Notes: generated by a model not told the origin, from the sequence alone. 64,000 bases of DNA from Bacteroidota bacterium (GCA_016715505.1 JADJZY010000008.1:62001-126000); one strand, 5' to 3'; shown: positions 1 through 9,290, counted from the first letter of the stretch. Numbers and translations are program-made.

Positions 1-1079
1 TTTTCACGAAGGCTTTGATGCTCGTATAAAAAGATAATTTGCTTTGCAAAAGATGTTGCATCTTCTGCTAGTAAAAGATGTTCATCCGGGATAGCACCTA
101 TTCCATTATTGACCAGGGAAGTGGTTACGCAGGGCAATTGCATGGACATGGCTTCCAGCAATTTATTTTGCATACCAGCACCACTGAATAATGGCGCCAC
201 AAAAATGGAAGCACTTTCGTAAGCCTTCCGAATATCATCCATCCAACCGGTTACTTGTACATGTTTATTTGCTAAAGACGAAATAGATGGATGAGGATTG
301 GCTCCTGCAATTTTTAATTGGATATCCGGAATTTGTGGTATCAATAAGGGTAGAATTTCTCGAACTAAATATTGTATCGCCTGAATATTAGGCTCATACG
401 AAAGATTGCCCACGAACAATAAAGCAGGCTCTGCTACTTGAACGCGTCGGGTAAAATAATGGGTATCGACTCCATTTGGTATGACATGGATGCGTTGATC
501 ATTGCGGGCAATACAGGCTTTGTCGGCTTCAGATATAATCAAACAATTTCTAAACCAATCAAGCATTTGCCGCTCAAATTTTTGCATTCTCAAAGCCTCC
601 CGTTTATAAAAAATCCTTTGCAACAAACCACCTTCTTTTGACAATCGAAAATAATTTGCAGAGAAGGCATCCTGAAAGTCCATCACAACCTGATAGGGTA
701 ATTCTTTGAGGTATAAAGCCGTTCTGGAAAGTTGACCAAATACCAAGTCCGGTTTAAATGAATCAATCTCCTTGATAATGCTAGATTTAAGAGTCGGCTG
801 AAAAAAATAGGCGACTTGAGCAGGCCAGGAATTAAAAATATTTTTGAACAGTTGCCAGTATCGAGTTGAATTCCGAATTGGAAAAATTCGAATTTCCTGA
901 CAAAAAGTTTTTAATGCTTCCAAATCATTGGATGTGATATCTCCCTCGTTCAATGCAATCAAAAAGATATCGTAGTATTCAGATAAAGATCGAATTTGAT
1001 GGTAAGCCCTCAATTTATCGCCCTTATCCAATGGATAGGGGAATCGGGATAACAAAAAGACCAATCGTTTTTTTTTCAA
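1..1079 (-). CDS. Glycosyltransferase family 4 (3' end off window)
   Basis: A GT-B fold sugar transferase for cell-surface polysaccharide, acting at the cytoplasmic face of the inner membrane. The frame is open for 359 codons to the window edge. It begins KKKRLVFLLSRFPYPLDKGD, the Rossmann strand typical of GT4 enzymes. It later carries PNGVD and LFSGAGMQNKLLEAM, the nucleotide-sugar binding region with its conserved glutamate. I use a TTG start overlapping the TGA stop of the upstream gene (ATTTGA), which implies translational coupling. The donor and acceptor sugars cannot be told from sequence. Confidence 0.85.
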   Translation of the reverse strand, partial: MKKKRLVFLLSRFPYPLDKGDKLRAYHQIRSLSEYYDIFLIALNEGDITSNDLEALKTFCQEIRIFPIRNSTRYWQLFKNIFNSWPAQVAYFFQPTLKSSIIKEIDSFKPDLVFGQLSRTALYLKELPYQVVMDFQDAFSANYFRLSKEGGLLQRIFYKREALRMQKFERQMLDWFRNCLIISEADKACIARNDQRIHVIPNGVDTHYFTRRVQVAEPALLFVGNLSYEPNIQAIQYLVREILPLLIPQIPDIQLKIAGANPHPSISSLANKHVQVTGWMDDIRKAYESASIFVAPLFSGAGMQNKLLEAMSMQLPCVTTSLVNNGIGAIPDEHLLLAEDATSFAKQIIFLYEHQSLRE

Positions 1080-2275
1080 ATCCGGAGTAAGTTTTTCAAT
1101 TGCTGCAAAAGATGATGGTATATTCTTTGCCTGTTGAAATTCAAAAGTACGAACTCCCTTGCATTTTCGCCTAGATGGGTTGCAAATTCCTCATCTTGAA
1201 AACATCGATGAATACATGCCTGAAAGTCCTCCGGGGTATCAGCAATCATCACATGTTTTTCATGAATCGCCGCAATTCCCTCCAGGGCCATTGAAGTAGA
1301 AATAATGGTCTTGCCCATCGCCATAGCCTCCAGTATTTTGATCCGCACACCGGCTCCGGATCTGAGAGGAACAATCAAAATATTTTTCGAAAGACTAAAG
1401 TGAACAAAATCTTCCACCTCCCCTACCACTTCAATTTGCGCATCCCTTTTTGACATCAGATTAGCCGGCATATTTTTACCGGCTACATAAAAAGTAATAT
1501 CCGGTAAAGTTTGTTTGATAGGTTGCCAAACTTCTTGCAAAAACCACTCTACCCCTTCTACATTTGGTGCCCAATCCATACTACCAATGTGGTAACAGGA
1601 TTTTTTTTCACAACGAACTTCAGGAAGGGTCTTGTCACTTTCAACACCGAATGGCAGATAAAGGCATTTTCCCGGATTCAATTGTTCCAAAAACCCAAAC
1701 TCTTTCATCGAAATAGGCAACAAGGCATCAAAGCGCTGTAAGATGTCCAATTCATATTGTTTTAAACGGGAGGTAAGCAGATGAAGATATTTTTTCTTCA
1801 GGAAAGATTTTTCATTATTAGCAAGATGCTGCCAGATTTGATGCTCGATATTATGAACCCGACAAACACATTGAACAGAACCATATTCTTTGACGATTTT
1901 CAGGTATGGAGAAGTATAAATGCTTTCAAAAAAAACAACATCGAAAACATGTTTTTGCAATAATGCCTTTAATTGTTGCGTAAACTCTTTTTGTTCAAAT
2001 CGGGAAATATTATATGATTTATCTGTAAAGAGATTCAAAAATGCACTTAAAGGATTGATTGAATTATTGACAAAAACTGTTTCCAGTCCTTTTAATTGCT
2101 GGTAAACAGGAGGCAAACTTTGCGGGTCCACCCAATGTCTGGCGGTATTCATGGCTAATAAATGCACTTCACAGCCTGCCTCAATCAAACCTTCAATGGT
2201 TTGATTCATAGCAATTGCACCGCCATCCCGCAAAGGATAAGGAATACGGGGTGTGAGTAAGAGAATTTTCATCAA
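1076..2275 (-). CDS. Glycosyltransferase family 4
   Basis: A second GT4-like enzyme, 399 aa and full length. The N-terminus MKILLLTPRIPYPLRDGGA is followed by an RVHNIEHQIW segment that also occurs, as RTHNIEHQYY, in the enzyme at 4147. The C-terminal half has LRSGAGVRIKILEAMAMG, the donor-binding loop. It is transcribed leftward in an operon with the next glycosyltransferase, overlapping by about 4 nt, and is divergent from the formyltransferase 47 bp away. It probably adds one sugar of a surface glycan; the specificity is unknown. Confidence 0.87.
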   Translation of the reverse strand: MMKILLLTPRIPYPLRDGGAIAMNQTIEGLIEAGCEVHLLAMNTARHWVDPQSLPPVYQQLKGLETVFVNNSINPLSAFLNLFTDKSYNISRFEQKEFTQQLKALLQKHVFDVVFFESIYTSPYLKIVKEYGSVQCVCRVHNIEHQIWQHLANNEKSFLKKKYLHLLTSRLKQYELDILQRFDALLPISMKEFGFLEQLNPGKCLYLPFGVESDKTLPEVRCEKKSCYHIGSMDWAPNVEGVEWFLQEVWQPIKQTLPDITFYVAGKNMPANLMSKRDAQIEVVGEVEDFVHFSLSKNILIVPLRSGAGVRIKILEAMAMGKTIISTSMALEGIAAIHEKHVMIADTPEDFQACIHRCFQDEEFATHLGENAREFVLLNFNRQRIYHHLLQQLKNLLRI

Positions 2276-2310
2276 GTCTTCGAAAGCTCAAATTAAGACA
2301 AATAGTTGAT

Positions 2311-2318
2311 TATTTTTG
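2311..2318 (+). promoter_or_regulatory. TAnnTTTG promoter box before the formyltransferase
   Basis: TATTTTTG matches the Bacteroidota sigma-A -7 element and lies only 4 nt before the ATG at 2323, in the 47-bp divergent gap. If it is used, the mRNA would be leaderless or nearly so. No convincing -33 TTTG is seen. Confidence 0.4.
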
Positions 2319-2322
2319 CCAC

Positions 2323-3078
2323 ATGAGCAGAAGACAGATTATTTTTTGGGTTCCAAACCCATCGGTTACCACTGTCTTCATTTTTTTGATCGAAAATCAA
2401 CAATCCTTGAACATTGAGATTGTTGGATTATTAAGTAAATGACAACGCCCGTTTTGATCCTTCTCTCAGTATAAGTCGCCTTGCTCAAGATCATCACATA
2501 CCCATCATTTCGCAGCTTGATGAACTTCCTGAAGTGGATTTTTTGATTTCCGTGCAATACCACCAAATATTAAACGAAAGGCATATTCAGAAAGCCAGGA
2601 CTTTGGCCATTAATTTACATATGGCTCCGCTTCCCGAATACCGTGGATGCAATCAATTTAGTTTTGCCATATTGGATCAATATCCTGAATTCGGAACCAC
2701 CTTGCATGTGATGGATGAACGCATTGACCACGGCGATATTTTATTCGAAAAAGATTCTCCATACCTTCCGATTGTTGGGTCGAAGATTTGTATGAACTCA
2801 CCTACCAAGTCTCGCTGGAATTGTTTCGAGAAAATATTCATCGAATTCTGAATGGCGATTATACCCGAATTCCACAATCAGATTATATTGAACAAAGACC
2901 TAGTTCATTGCATTACCGGTCGGAAGTCAACCAAATCAAACAGATTGATTTAAATTGGACCATCGAAAAAATATCTCGTCATATTCGGGCTACCTATATG
3001 CCCGGCTTTGAACCTCCATATGCCTTGTTAAACGGCGAAAAAATATTCTTCTGTAAAGAATGGAAAAGAAAAGAATAG
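2323..3078 (+). CDS. Formyltransferase-domain protein, two frameshifts
   Basis: Resembles the Formyl_trans_N family (methionyl-tRNA formyltransferase-like), whose members in glycan loci N-formylate amino sugars. Stitched across frames it reads MSRRQIIFWVPNP, then an in-frame TGA at about 2440. It resumes with FDPSLSISRLAQDHHIP, NLHMAPLPEYRGCNQFS (equivalent to the conserved H.S.LP/G loop), HVMDERIDHGDILF, and a third segment with RHIRATYMPGFEPPYA. The frame shifts near 2433-2440 and again near 2752 in the A run of cgaaaaaga. It is followed immediately by glycosyltransferases, so a sugar-formylating role is inferred. It is either a pseudogene or an intact gene with consensus errors. Confidence 0.65.
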
Positions 3079-4157
3079 TTTGTACGGTAACGAATGATCT
3101 GCATTTTGACCAACGAATGATTCGTATTTGCAGTTCATTACAGGCAGCAGGATATGAGGTCACTTTGGTTGGTCGTTTACGTCCTTCATCCGGAACATTA
3201 AAAAATCAGACCTTCCAACAAAAACGGCTCAAATGTTTTTTTGACAAAGGGAAGTTTTTTTATGTAGAATATAATATTCGTCTTTTCTTTTTTTTACTCT
3301 TTTATCCAACAGACCTCATTTGTAGCATTGATTTAGACACCATCTTACCCGCTTATTTTGCTTCTTTCTTAAAAAAGAAAAAAAGGGTTTTTGATGCACA
3401 TGAATTATTCTGTGAGATGGATGAAATAGTTAGCAGACCTACCATTTATCGGCTATGGAAAAAAATAGAACGATTCGCGATGCCCAAATTCAAGTTTGGT
3501 TATACCATCGGTGAAGCCTATGCCAATGAATTTAATTCCATGTACGGATTAAATTACGAAATTGTCCGGAATGCAACAGTTTTAAGGCCTCTTGTCACCA
3601 AAGAATTTTCGGGTGAATATATTCTTTACCAGGGCGCTGTGAACGAAGGTCGCTGCTTTGAATTTTTGATTCCCGCCATGAAATCAGTCAATTATCCACT
3701 GCTAATTTGTGGTGAAGGTAATTTTTTTGAACAGGCAAAAGCTTTGGTAAAACAGCATGAATTAGAAGACAGAATCACATTCACTGGATATATTCCACCA
3801 TCTTCTCTTTCATCAATAACCGAAAAGGCCATCATTGGCATTACACTATTCAGCAATGTCGGGCGCAGCAACTACCTTTCCATGGCCAATCGTTTTTTCG
3901 ATTATATGCATGCAGGTATCCCGCAACTATGTATGAATTATCCGGAATACAAATCTTGCAATGAACGTTTTGAGTTAGCACTTTTGATTGATGAACCCAA
4001 AGTGGAAGTCATCGCACAGGCGTTAAATAGTTTATTGTCGGATCGGAATAAACTTTTGCAGATGCGAAATAATGCCTTGCTGGCCAGAGAGCAATACTGC
4101 TGGCAAAACGAAGAAAAAAAATTAATTCAGTTTTATCAAAAAATCTTTGCCAATTAA
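3060..4157 (+). CDS. Glycosyltransferase family 4
   Basis: 365 aa, GT-B fold. The N-terminus KRIVCTVTNDLHFDQRMIRI, the segment VTLVGR and the acidic DAHELF are typical of GT4 enzymes in Bacteroidota glycan loci. The C-terminal half holds LICGEGNFF and the loop ITLFSNVGRSNYLSMANRFF. The start ATG lies 19 bases inside the end of the formyltransferase, and the end overlaps the next gene, so the three plus-strand genes form one transcription unit. The donor sugar is unknown. Confidence 0.83.
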   Translation: MEKKRIVCTVTNDLHFDQRMIRICSSLQAAGYEVTLVGRLRPSSGTLKNQTFQQKRLKCFFDKGKFFYVEYNIRLFFFLLFYPTDLICSIDLDTILPAYFASFLKKKKRVFDAHELFCEMDEIVSRPTIYRLWKKIERFAMPKFKFGYTIGEAYANEFNSMYGLNYEIVRNATVLRPLVTKEFSGEYILYQGAVNEGRCFEFLIPAMKSVNYPLLICGEGNFFEQAKALVKQHELEDRITFTGYIPPSSLSSITEKAIIGITLFSNVGRSNYLSMANRFFDYMHAGIPQLCMNYPEYKSCNERFELALLIDEPKVEVIAQALNSLLSDRNKLLQMRNNALLAREQYCWQNEEKKLIQFYQKIFAN

Positions 4158-5274
4158 ACTTCATATCGTCACATGGGATGTCCCCTTTCCTGCTGATTAT
4201 GGCGGGGCAATTGATGTATACTACAAGCTCAAAGCTTTACATTCATTGGGTATTGAAATTTTCCTGCATTGTTTTGAATATGAAAATCGTACTGCCCAAT
4301 CAGATTTAGAACAGTATGCGAAACAGGTATTTTATTATCCCAGAAAAACCGGTATTCGCGGCATGGACTTTCAGCTGCCCTATATTGTTAACTCCCGAAA
4401 AAATCCTCAATTACTCAAGAACCTTATTGAAATTGATGCCCCGATTTTATTCGAAGGTTTGCACACTACCGCCTACCTCAATCATTCTGAACTAAAGGAG
4501 CGATTCAAAATTGTGCGAACCCATAATATTGAACATCAATACTATACACAGCTGGCCAGTCATACCTCATCCTTTCTGAAAAAGTTGTTCTTATATCGAG
4601 AGTCGATGCTTTTGAGTCCCTATGAACGAATTTTAAACGCGGCCAATGTTGTATTGAGCATTAGTGAACCGGATCAATTGTATTTTCAAAAAAAATACAG
4701 TGGGGTTTCTGTCGAATTTATATTTGCATTTCATCCTGAAAACCAAATTAGTTCACTAAGCGGGTTTGGCAAATATTGTCTGTATCATGGCAATTTAAGC
4801 ATCGCTGAAAATGAAAAAGCGGTTCTTTTTTTAATGAATGATGTATTTCGAGACAGCAAGATTCCATGCATCATTGCCGGAAAAAATCCTTCTGCCCAAT
4901 TACTGAAGCGGATAAAATTGCCAATAGAAATTCGAATAAACCCAAGCGCGAGCGAGATGCAAACCTTAATTCAGGAAGCACACATCAATATTTTACCTGC
5001 CTTTCAGAATACGGGCATCAAATTAAAACTCCTCCATGCTCTTTTTATGGGTCGACATTGTTTGGTAAATCCAACCATGGTAGAAGGCAGTGTTTTAAAA
5101 GAGGCCGTGCAGCTTGCGAAAGATGGGACTGAATTTCGAAAAGCCGTTGAACAATTAATGAGCACCCCTTTTGAGGAAGCTGAAATCAATCAAAGAAAAA
5201 TTCAATTGCGCCTATTTGATAATCAGATTAATGCCCGGAAAATATTTAATATACTACAGTCGCATTGTCTGTAA
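4147..5274 (+). CDS. Glycosyltransferase (GT4-like)
   Basis: 375 aa starting at a TTG that overlaps the end of the upstream glycosyltransferase by 11 nt (TTGCCAATTAAAC). The N-terminus KLHIVTWDVPFPADYGGAI is a GT4-type nucleotide-fold strand. RTHNIEHQYY matches the same motif in the 1076-2275 enzyme, suggesting related acceptors. The C-terminal loop NTGIKLKLLHALFMG replaces the usual SG.G.K..EAM, so the canonical glutamate is not obvious. It converges with ftsE, overlapping it by 29 bp. No terminator is seen between them. Confidence 0.78.
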   Translation: MPIKLHIVTWDVPFPADYGGAIDVYYKLKALHSLGIEIFLHCFEYENRTAQSDLEQYAKQVFYYPRKTGIRGMDFQLPYIVNSRKNPQLLKNLIEIDAPILFEGLHTTAYLNHSELKERFKIVRTHNIEHQYYTQLASHTSSFLKKLFLYRESMLLSPYERILNAANVVLSISEPDQLYFQKKYSGVSVEFIFAFHPENQISSLSGFGKYCLYHGNLSIAENEKAVLFLMNDVFRDSKIPCIIAGKNPSAQLLKRIKLPIEIRINPSASEMQTLIQEAHINILPAFQNTGIKLKLLHALFMGRHCLVNPTMVEGSVLKEAVQLAKDGTEFRKAVEQLMSTPFEEAEINQRKIQLRLFDNQINARKIFNILQSHCL

Positions 5275-5935
5275 CCATACCATGTTCCGTTCTTAATATT
5301 CGCGACCTGAATTTTTGAATGATGCTGTAATCGTGCGTAGCCATGACGATGGCAGTTCCATAATCTGCACAAATAGAATGTAATAAATGCATGATTTCAT
5401 CGGAGGTATCCGGATCTAAATTACCAGTCGGTTCATCCGCCAATATAAGTTTTGGATTATTCAGTAATGCGCGCGCAATGTCGACACGTTGTTGTTCACC
5501 GCCACTCATTTCATAAGGCATTTTGTGACCTTTACCTTTTAATCCAACCTTGCCCAATACATGGTTGATCTTTTCCTTCATCAGATTTTTATCTGTCCAA
5601 CCTGTTGCCTGCAGCACAAACATCAAATTATTATTGACATCCCGATCGGTAAGCAACTGAAAATCCTGAAAGACGATGCCCAAATTCCGTCGTAAAAAAG
5701 GTACATTTTTCCAGGTCAGATGACGAAGATTAAATCCACATACCTGACCTTCGCCTTGCATCAAAGGAATATTTCCATATAAGGTTTTTAGTAAGCTACT
5801 TTTTCCCGTTCCCGTTTTTCCAATCAAATACACAAATTCGCCTTTACGAATGGTCAATTGTACATCCTTGAGAATTAAATTTCCACCTTGGTAAATATTG
5901 CAGTTTTTTAATTCAACCACCACATTGTTTTCCAT
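5246..5935 (-). CDS. ftsE: Cell division ATP-binding protein FtsE
   Basis: ABC-type ATPase that works with FtsX to control peptidoglycan hydrolases at the division site, on the cytoplasmic face of the membrane. From the ATG at 5935 it is 229 aa. Visible are Walker [10 protein letters not shown] at residues 39-47, a Q-loop VFQDFQLL, the ABC signature [16 protein letters not shown], Walker [13 protein letters not shown] and the switch histidine in MATHD. An in-frame TTG six bases upstream is possible, but the ATG fits better. ftsX is not in the window. A LolD/MacB-type ATPase is a less likely alternative. Confidence 0.88.
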   Translation of the reverse strand: MENNVVVELKNCNIYQGGNLILKDVQLTIRKGEFVYLIGKTGTGKSSLLKTLYGNIPLMQGEGQVCGFNLRHLTWKNVPFLRRNLGIVFQDFQLLTDRDVNNNLMFVLQATGWTDKNLMKEKINHVLGKVGLKGKGHKMPYEMSGGEQQRVDIARALLNNPKLILADEPTGNLDPDTSDEIMHLLHSICADYGTAIVMATHDYSIIQKFRSRILRTEHGMVTDNATVVY

Positions 5936-5957
5936 ACGCAAACCTTTTTAAGTTGAA

Positions 5958-5965
5958 CAAAAATA
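5958..5965 (-). promoter_or_regulatory. TAnnTTTG promoter box for ftsE
   Basis: TATTTTTG on the minus strand, 22 nt upstream of the ftsE ATG at 5935. Exact match to the Bacteroidota -7 consensus; the -33 element is not obvious. Confidence 0.45.
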
Positions 5966-6131
5966 GTCGAAAGAGGTCATTGTATTCCAGCAGTTTATAA
6001 AAACTTTTGCTAAACAGGATAAAAGCAAGCATTTATCCGCTTTACAGAGATTATGTGATACGAATGGGAGCACCCTGAATTGAAAGTGAATCCAGCAGTT
6101 GGCGATCTATACTTTTAAGGAAATAGCCGCC

Positions 6132-7367
6132 TTATTTAAATCGCACCATCTTACGCATTCTTTGTCCATTGCGATCGATGACAATTTCAGTTTCCTGACC
6201 TTTTGAAAATTTAGACAAAACTTTCATGTAGGCTTTTACATCTGCCAGTTCCTCGTCAGCCATGGAGAGTATCACATCTCCTTTTTGCAAACCGGCTATA
6301 GCTGCTGGTTTATTCTCTCCAACCCCGTCAACACGTACCCCGGGGCCATCAAAAGTATAATCGGGCATGATGCCCAGCGTTACTTTAAACGAAACATTAC
6401 TGCTCTCCGGAGATTTGGTGGTATAAAATTTCAATTTAGAAGAAGGCTCGAGTTTAAATACCAGATCTACTATCAATTCCAGAATCATCGCTTCCCCTTT
6501 ATGGTTGATTTTATCTGCGTCATCTGTCGGTTTGTGATAATCACTATGCTGACCTGTAAAGAAATGAAGTACCGGAATATCTTTTAAATAAAATGAAGTT
6601 TGATCGCTGGGTCCCACAACGGCACTATCAAATTTGAAAACAAAATTTTGATTCACTTGCTCCAGAGAAGGAATAAATTCGGCGGCTGTTCCCACACCGT
6701 ATACCAACAATTTTCGGCTGGTATCATTCAGGCGCCCAATCATATCCATATTTATCATGTAGCTGATTTTTTCTAAAGGAATGGTCGGCTGTTCGCACCA
6801 CCCTTTTGAACCACTTACTCCCAGTTCTTCACCAGACAAGGTCATGAATAAAAAATTCACTTTTTCCTTCCCCCCATTATTGGAACAATATCTGGCCAAT
6901 TCAATCCCACCGGCAACCCCGCTCGCATTGTCATCTGCACCATTGTGAATTTTATCCTGAGGTTCTATATCCAGACTGTTTTTGTCGTAGCCCAAACCCA
7001 AATGATCGAAGTGCGCACCAATCACTACGGTATATGGTGCCCCATTGTCCAGAAAACCGACTACATTTCTTGACTTTCTCGGTGTTCCTCCGCTTTGATC
7101 TATGCCATGTGCATCGCCGACTTTATGGTTATAGGCAAAATCGTAATAATAGCTTTTGTTTCCTTTGGGCAACAATTTCATGGCCTTGAATTGTCCGGCA
7201 ATATAGGCTGCGGCTACTTTTTCATCCTCTGTACCGGTACCTCTGCCCTGCAATTTATCGGATGACAGAAATGAAATATGATCTACAATTTTGTCGACAT
7301 TGATTCTTTGTGCATCTACTTGAGCAAACATCCAAAGACAAACTAATAACAGGGTCAATTTTTTCAT
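6132..7367 (-). CDS. M28-family zinc aminopeptidase with PDZ domain
   Basis: Secreted metallopeptidase, 411 aa. Residues 1-19 are a signal peptide ending in VDAQ. The M28 catalytic domain shows the zinc ligands in order: GAHFDHLG, NGADDNASG, SGEELG, NMDMIGR and the late histidine in SDYHKP. A C-terminal PDZ domain (about 330-411) includes GPGVRVDGVGENKPAAIAGL and GDVILSMAD. PDZ-linked M28 enzymes are usual in Bacteroidota and act in the periplasm or outside the cell on peptides. It lies 25 bp downstream of the propeller protein on the same strand, so the two are probably cotranscribed. Confidence 0.92.
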   Translation of the reverse strand: MKKLTLLLVCLWMFAQVDAQRINVDKIVDHISFLSSDKLQGRGTGTEDEKVAAAYIAGQFKAMKLLPKGNKSYYYDFAYNHKVGDAHGIDQSGGTPRKSRNVVGFLDNGAPYTVVIGAHFDHLGLGYDKNSLDIEPQDKIHNGADDNASGVAGGIELARYCSNNGGKEKVNFLFMTLSGEELGVSGSKGWCEQPTIPLEKISYMINMDMIGRLNDTSRKLLVYGVGTAAEFIPSLEQVNQNFVFKFDSAVVGPSDQTSFYLKDIPVLHFFTGQHSDYHKPTDDADKINHKGEAMILELIVDLVFKLEPSSKLKFYTTKSPESSNVSFKVTLGIMPDYTFDGPGVRVDGVGENKPAAIAGLQKGDVILSMADEELADVKAYMKVLSKFSKGQETEIVIDRNGQRMRKMVRFK

Positions 7368-7392
7368 GATTCAGTTTTTTCTAAAATGGAAT

Positions 7393-8436
7393 TTAATCTT
7401 CCCATTCAGCAATAAATAAATTGGTGTCTCGTCCGCCACCATTGTTTCGGTTGGATGAAAATACTAATTTTTTCCCATCCGGCGAAAACATCGGGAAGGC
7501 ATTGAATTTACTTTCAAAGGTAATCTGTTCCAAACCACTCCCATCGATATTAATCAGATAAAGATGAAAATCAAAGCCTTTATCACTTCGATGATTACTG
7601 GAGAAAATAATTTTATCCCCTGAAGGGTGGAAATAGGGTGCCCAATTTGCTTTGCCCAGGTGGGTTATTTGTTTCATCTCACTTCCATCTACCCGGCAGG
7701 TGAAAATTTCCATTTCTGTCGGTGCGACCAATCCATTCCTCAAATTTTGACGATATTCAGCAATAGCCTTGGGGGTTCGCGGCCGGGAAGCACGAAAAAC
7801 AAGATGTTGTCCATCCGGCGAAAAAAAAGCACCCCCATCATAGCCTAACTGATCGGTAATTTGGACTTGTTCTGTTCCGTCAAGATTCATTGTCCACAAT
7901 TCCAGATCACCACTTCGATTGGAAGTAAATACAATTTTATCGCCCAGAGGTGACACGGTAGCCTCCGCATCATAACCGATGGTATTGGTTAATTGGGCTT
8001 TGATATTCCCTTGTTGATTAGCCACATAGATGTCATAATCATCATAAATTGACCAGAAATATTTTACGCCTTTTGGAGGTTCATGCGGGCAGTTGGCAGA
8101 TCCTTTATGGGTGGAAGCATAGAGGATATCTCGACCATTCGGCATGAAATAACTACAAGTGGTACGCCCATCTCCTGTGCTAATAAAATCGGGGCGGTAA
8201 GTACTATCTTGTGCAGCACTTTCAATATGCATTCGAAAAATCTGATCGCACTCCAGACCCCAGGCAGGGTTATTACTTTGAAAACTCAGGTATTTACCAT
8301 TCGGACTAAAATAAGCTTCGGCATTATCGCCACCAAAAGTAAGCTGGCGAATGTTCAACAGATGCCTTTCCTGAGGATGATCGGCAAAGGAACATAGCAC
8401 TACGCTGACAATAAATACCGCTAGCCTGATTTTCAT
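7393..8436 (-). CDS. TolB-like beta-propeller (PD40 repeat) secreted protein
   Basis: 347 aa with a signal peptide. At least five WD40-like PD40 repeats are visible, each ending in a motif such as YFSPNGKYLSFQSN, VSPLGDKIVFTSNRSGD, FFSPDGQHLVFRASR, FHPSGDKIIFSSNHR and MFSPDGKKLVFSSNRN. The fold is a six- or seven-bladed propeller like the C-terminal half of TolB, but the TolB N-terminal domain is missing. The next gene encodes an M28 peptidase; propeller and peptidase domains are often partners, so joint peptide handling is an inference. Confidence 0.88.
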   Translation of the reverse strand: MKIRLAVFIVSVVLCSFADHPQERHLLNIRQLTFGGDNAEAYFSPNGKYLSFQSNNPAWGLECDQIFRMHIESAAQDSTYRPDFISTGDGRTTCSYFMPNGRDILYASTHKGSANCPHEPPKGVKYFWSIYDDYDIYVANQQGNIKAQLTNTIGYDAEATVSPLGDKIVFTSNRSGDLELWTMNLDGTEQVQITDQLGYDGGAFFSPDGQHLVFRASRPRTPKAIAEYRQNLRNGLVAPTEMEIFTCRVDGSEMKQITHLGKANWAPYFHPSGDKIIFSSNHRSDKGFDFHLYLINIDGSGLEQITFESKFNAFPMFSPDGKKLVFSSNRNNGGGRDTNLFIAEWED

Positions 8437-8441
8437 GGCCG

Positions 8442-8449
8442 CAAATGTA
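8442..8449 (-). promoter_or_regulatory. TAnnTTTG promoter box for the propeller-peptidase unit
   Basis: TACATTTG on the minus strand ends 5 nt before the ATG at 8436. Exact match to the Bacteroidota -7 element; it implies a leaderless or extremely short-leader mRNA. Confidence 0.5.
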
Positions 8450-8524
8450 AAAAAGAAATCAGGCTTTCATTCATTTCTATCCACAATATACGATAAAAAA
8501 ACTCCCGAAACCGGGAGTAAGGAG

Positions 8525-8598
8525 GGAGGATGATGGGGTTCGAACCCACGACCCTCAGAACCACAATCTGATGCTCTAACCTACTGAGCTACACCTCC
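8525..8598 (-). tRNA. tRNA-His (GTG)
   Basis: Read on the minus strand: GGAGGTG acceptor, TA, D-arm GCTC...GAGC, anticodon stem-loop TCAGA-TTGTGGT-TCTGA with GTG anticodon, and T-arm GTGGG-TTCGAAC-CCCAT. The 3' acceptor strand reads CATCCTCC and pairs with the 5' strand only if one T is bulged out, so there is one extra base. The -1 position here is C, not the usual encoded G. A TATATTTG box lies 14 nt upstream. Confidence 0.9.
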
Positions 8599-8611
8599 GT
8601 AAAATGGACTG

Positions 8612-8619
8612 CAAATATA
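8612..8619 (-). promoter_or_regulatory. TATATTTG promoter box for tRNA-His
   Basis: Exact TAnnTTTG match 14 nt before the tRNA 5' end on the minus strand. The other two tRNAs in the window carry the same TATATTTG sequence. Confidence 0.5.
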
Positions 8620-8668
8620 GAAGAATTTCCTACATGTAAAAAAAATAATCAGAAAGGCTTAGAAACTA

Positions 8669-9274
8669 TTATTGCGGCAAGGAAATATTCCAATACTGTA
8701 GAAGTGCCTCCCGTTCAACGGTATCCAAATTCGATTGGGCATAGTGCCCCGATTCTCGTTTCTGTCGCATCGCTTCATAAATGCTGACCGCACAAGCTAC
8801 AGAAATATTTAATGACTGTATCATTCCCATTTGTGGGATAATAAAATTACCATCGCATCTTTTCAAAGTTTCTTCTGTAATTCCTTCACTTTCATTGCCG
8901 AACACCAATGCTACGGATTCCGTCAAATTTAATTGATACAAATCTTTGGCACTTTCGCTCAAATGGGTGGAGTAAATATTTTTATACTTCGCTCGGAGTG
9001 CTTCAAAACATTTTTCTGTTTCGGTAAACTGATGAACCATCATCCATTTAGAGGCACTTGAACTGCTTTTATCTCCATATTTTTTATGCCGTGCGATTCG
9101 ATTGTTCAACACATAAATTTCTGAAATCCCGACCGCGTCACAGCTGCGCATCACAGCGGAAATATTGTGGGGGTCATGCACATTTTCAAGTACAACCGTT
9201 AAGTTATTCTGGCGGTATTTTAAAACTTCCTGGATTCTGGCTTGTCGTTCGGGTGTCATAATTGTTGCATTCAA
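8669..9274 (-). CDS. trmH: SpoU-family tRNA 2'-O-methyltransferase (TrmH-like)
   Basis: SPOUT methyltransferase, 201 aa, probably making Gm18 in tRNA. The three SpoU motifs are present: NISAVMRSCDA near residue 38, FGNESEGI near 129, and IPQMGMIQSLNISVACAVSI near 147, which forms the trefoil knot that binds AdoMet. Short length and lack of an RNA-binding N-terminal domain fit TrmH better than RlmB. The first Met or M6 (MTPERQ) could be the start. It is divergent from the cytochrome c peroxidase. Confidence 0.87.
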   Translation of the reverse strand: MNATIMTPERQARIQEVLKYRQNNLTVVLENVHDPHNISAVMRSCDAVGISEIYVLNNRIARHKKYGDKSSSSASKWMMVHQFTETEKCFEALRAKYKNIYSTHLSESAKDLYQLNLTESVALVFGNESEGITEETLKRCDGNFIIPQMGMIQSLNISVACAVSIYEAMRQKRESGHYAQSNLDTVEREALLQYWNISLPQ

Positions 9275-9290
9275 AATTAACGGCAGGGCT

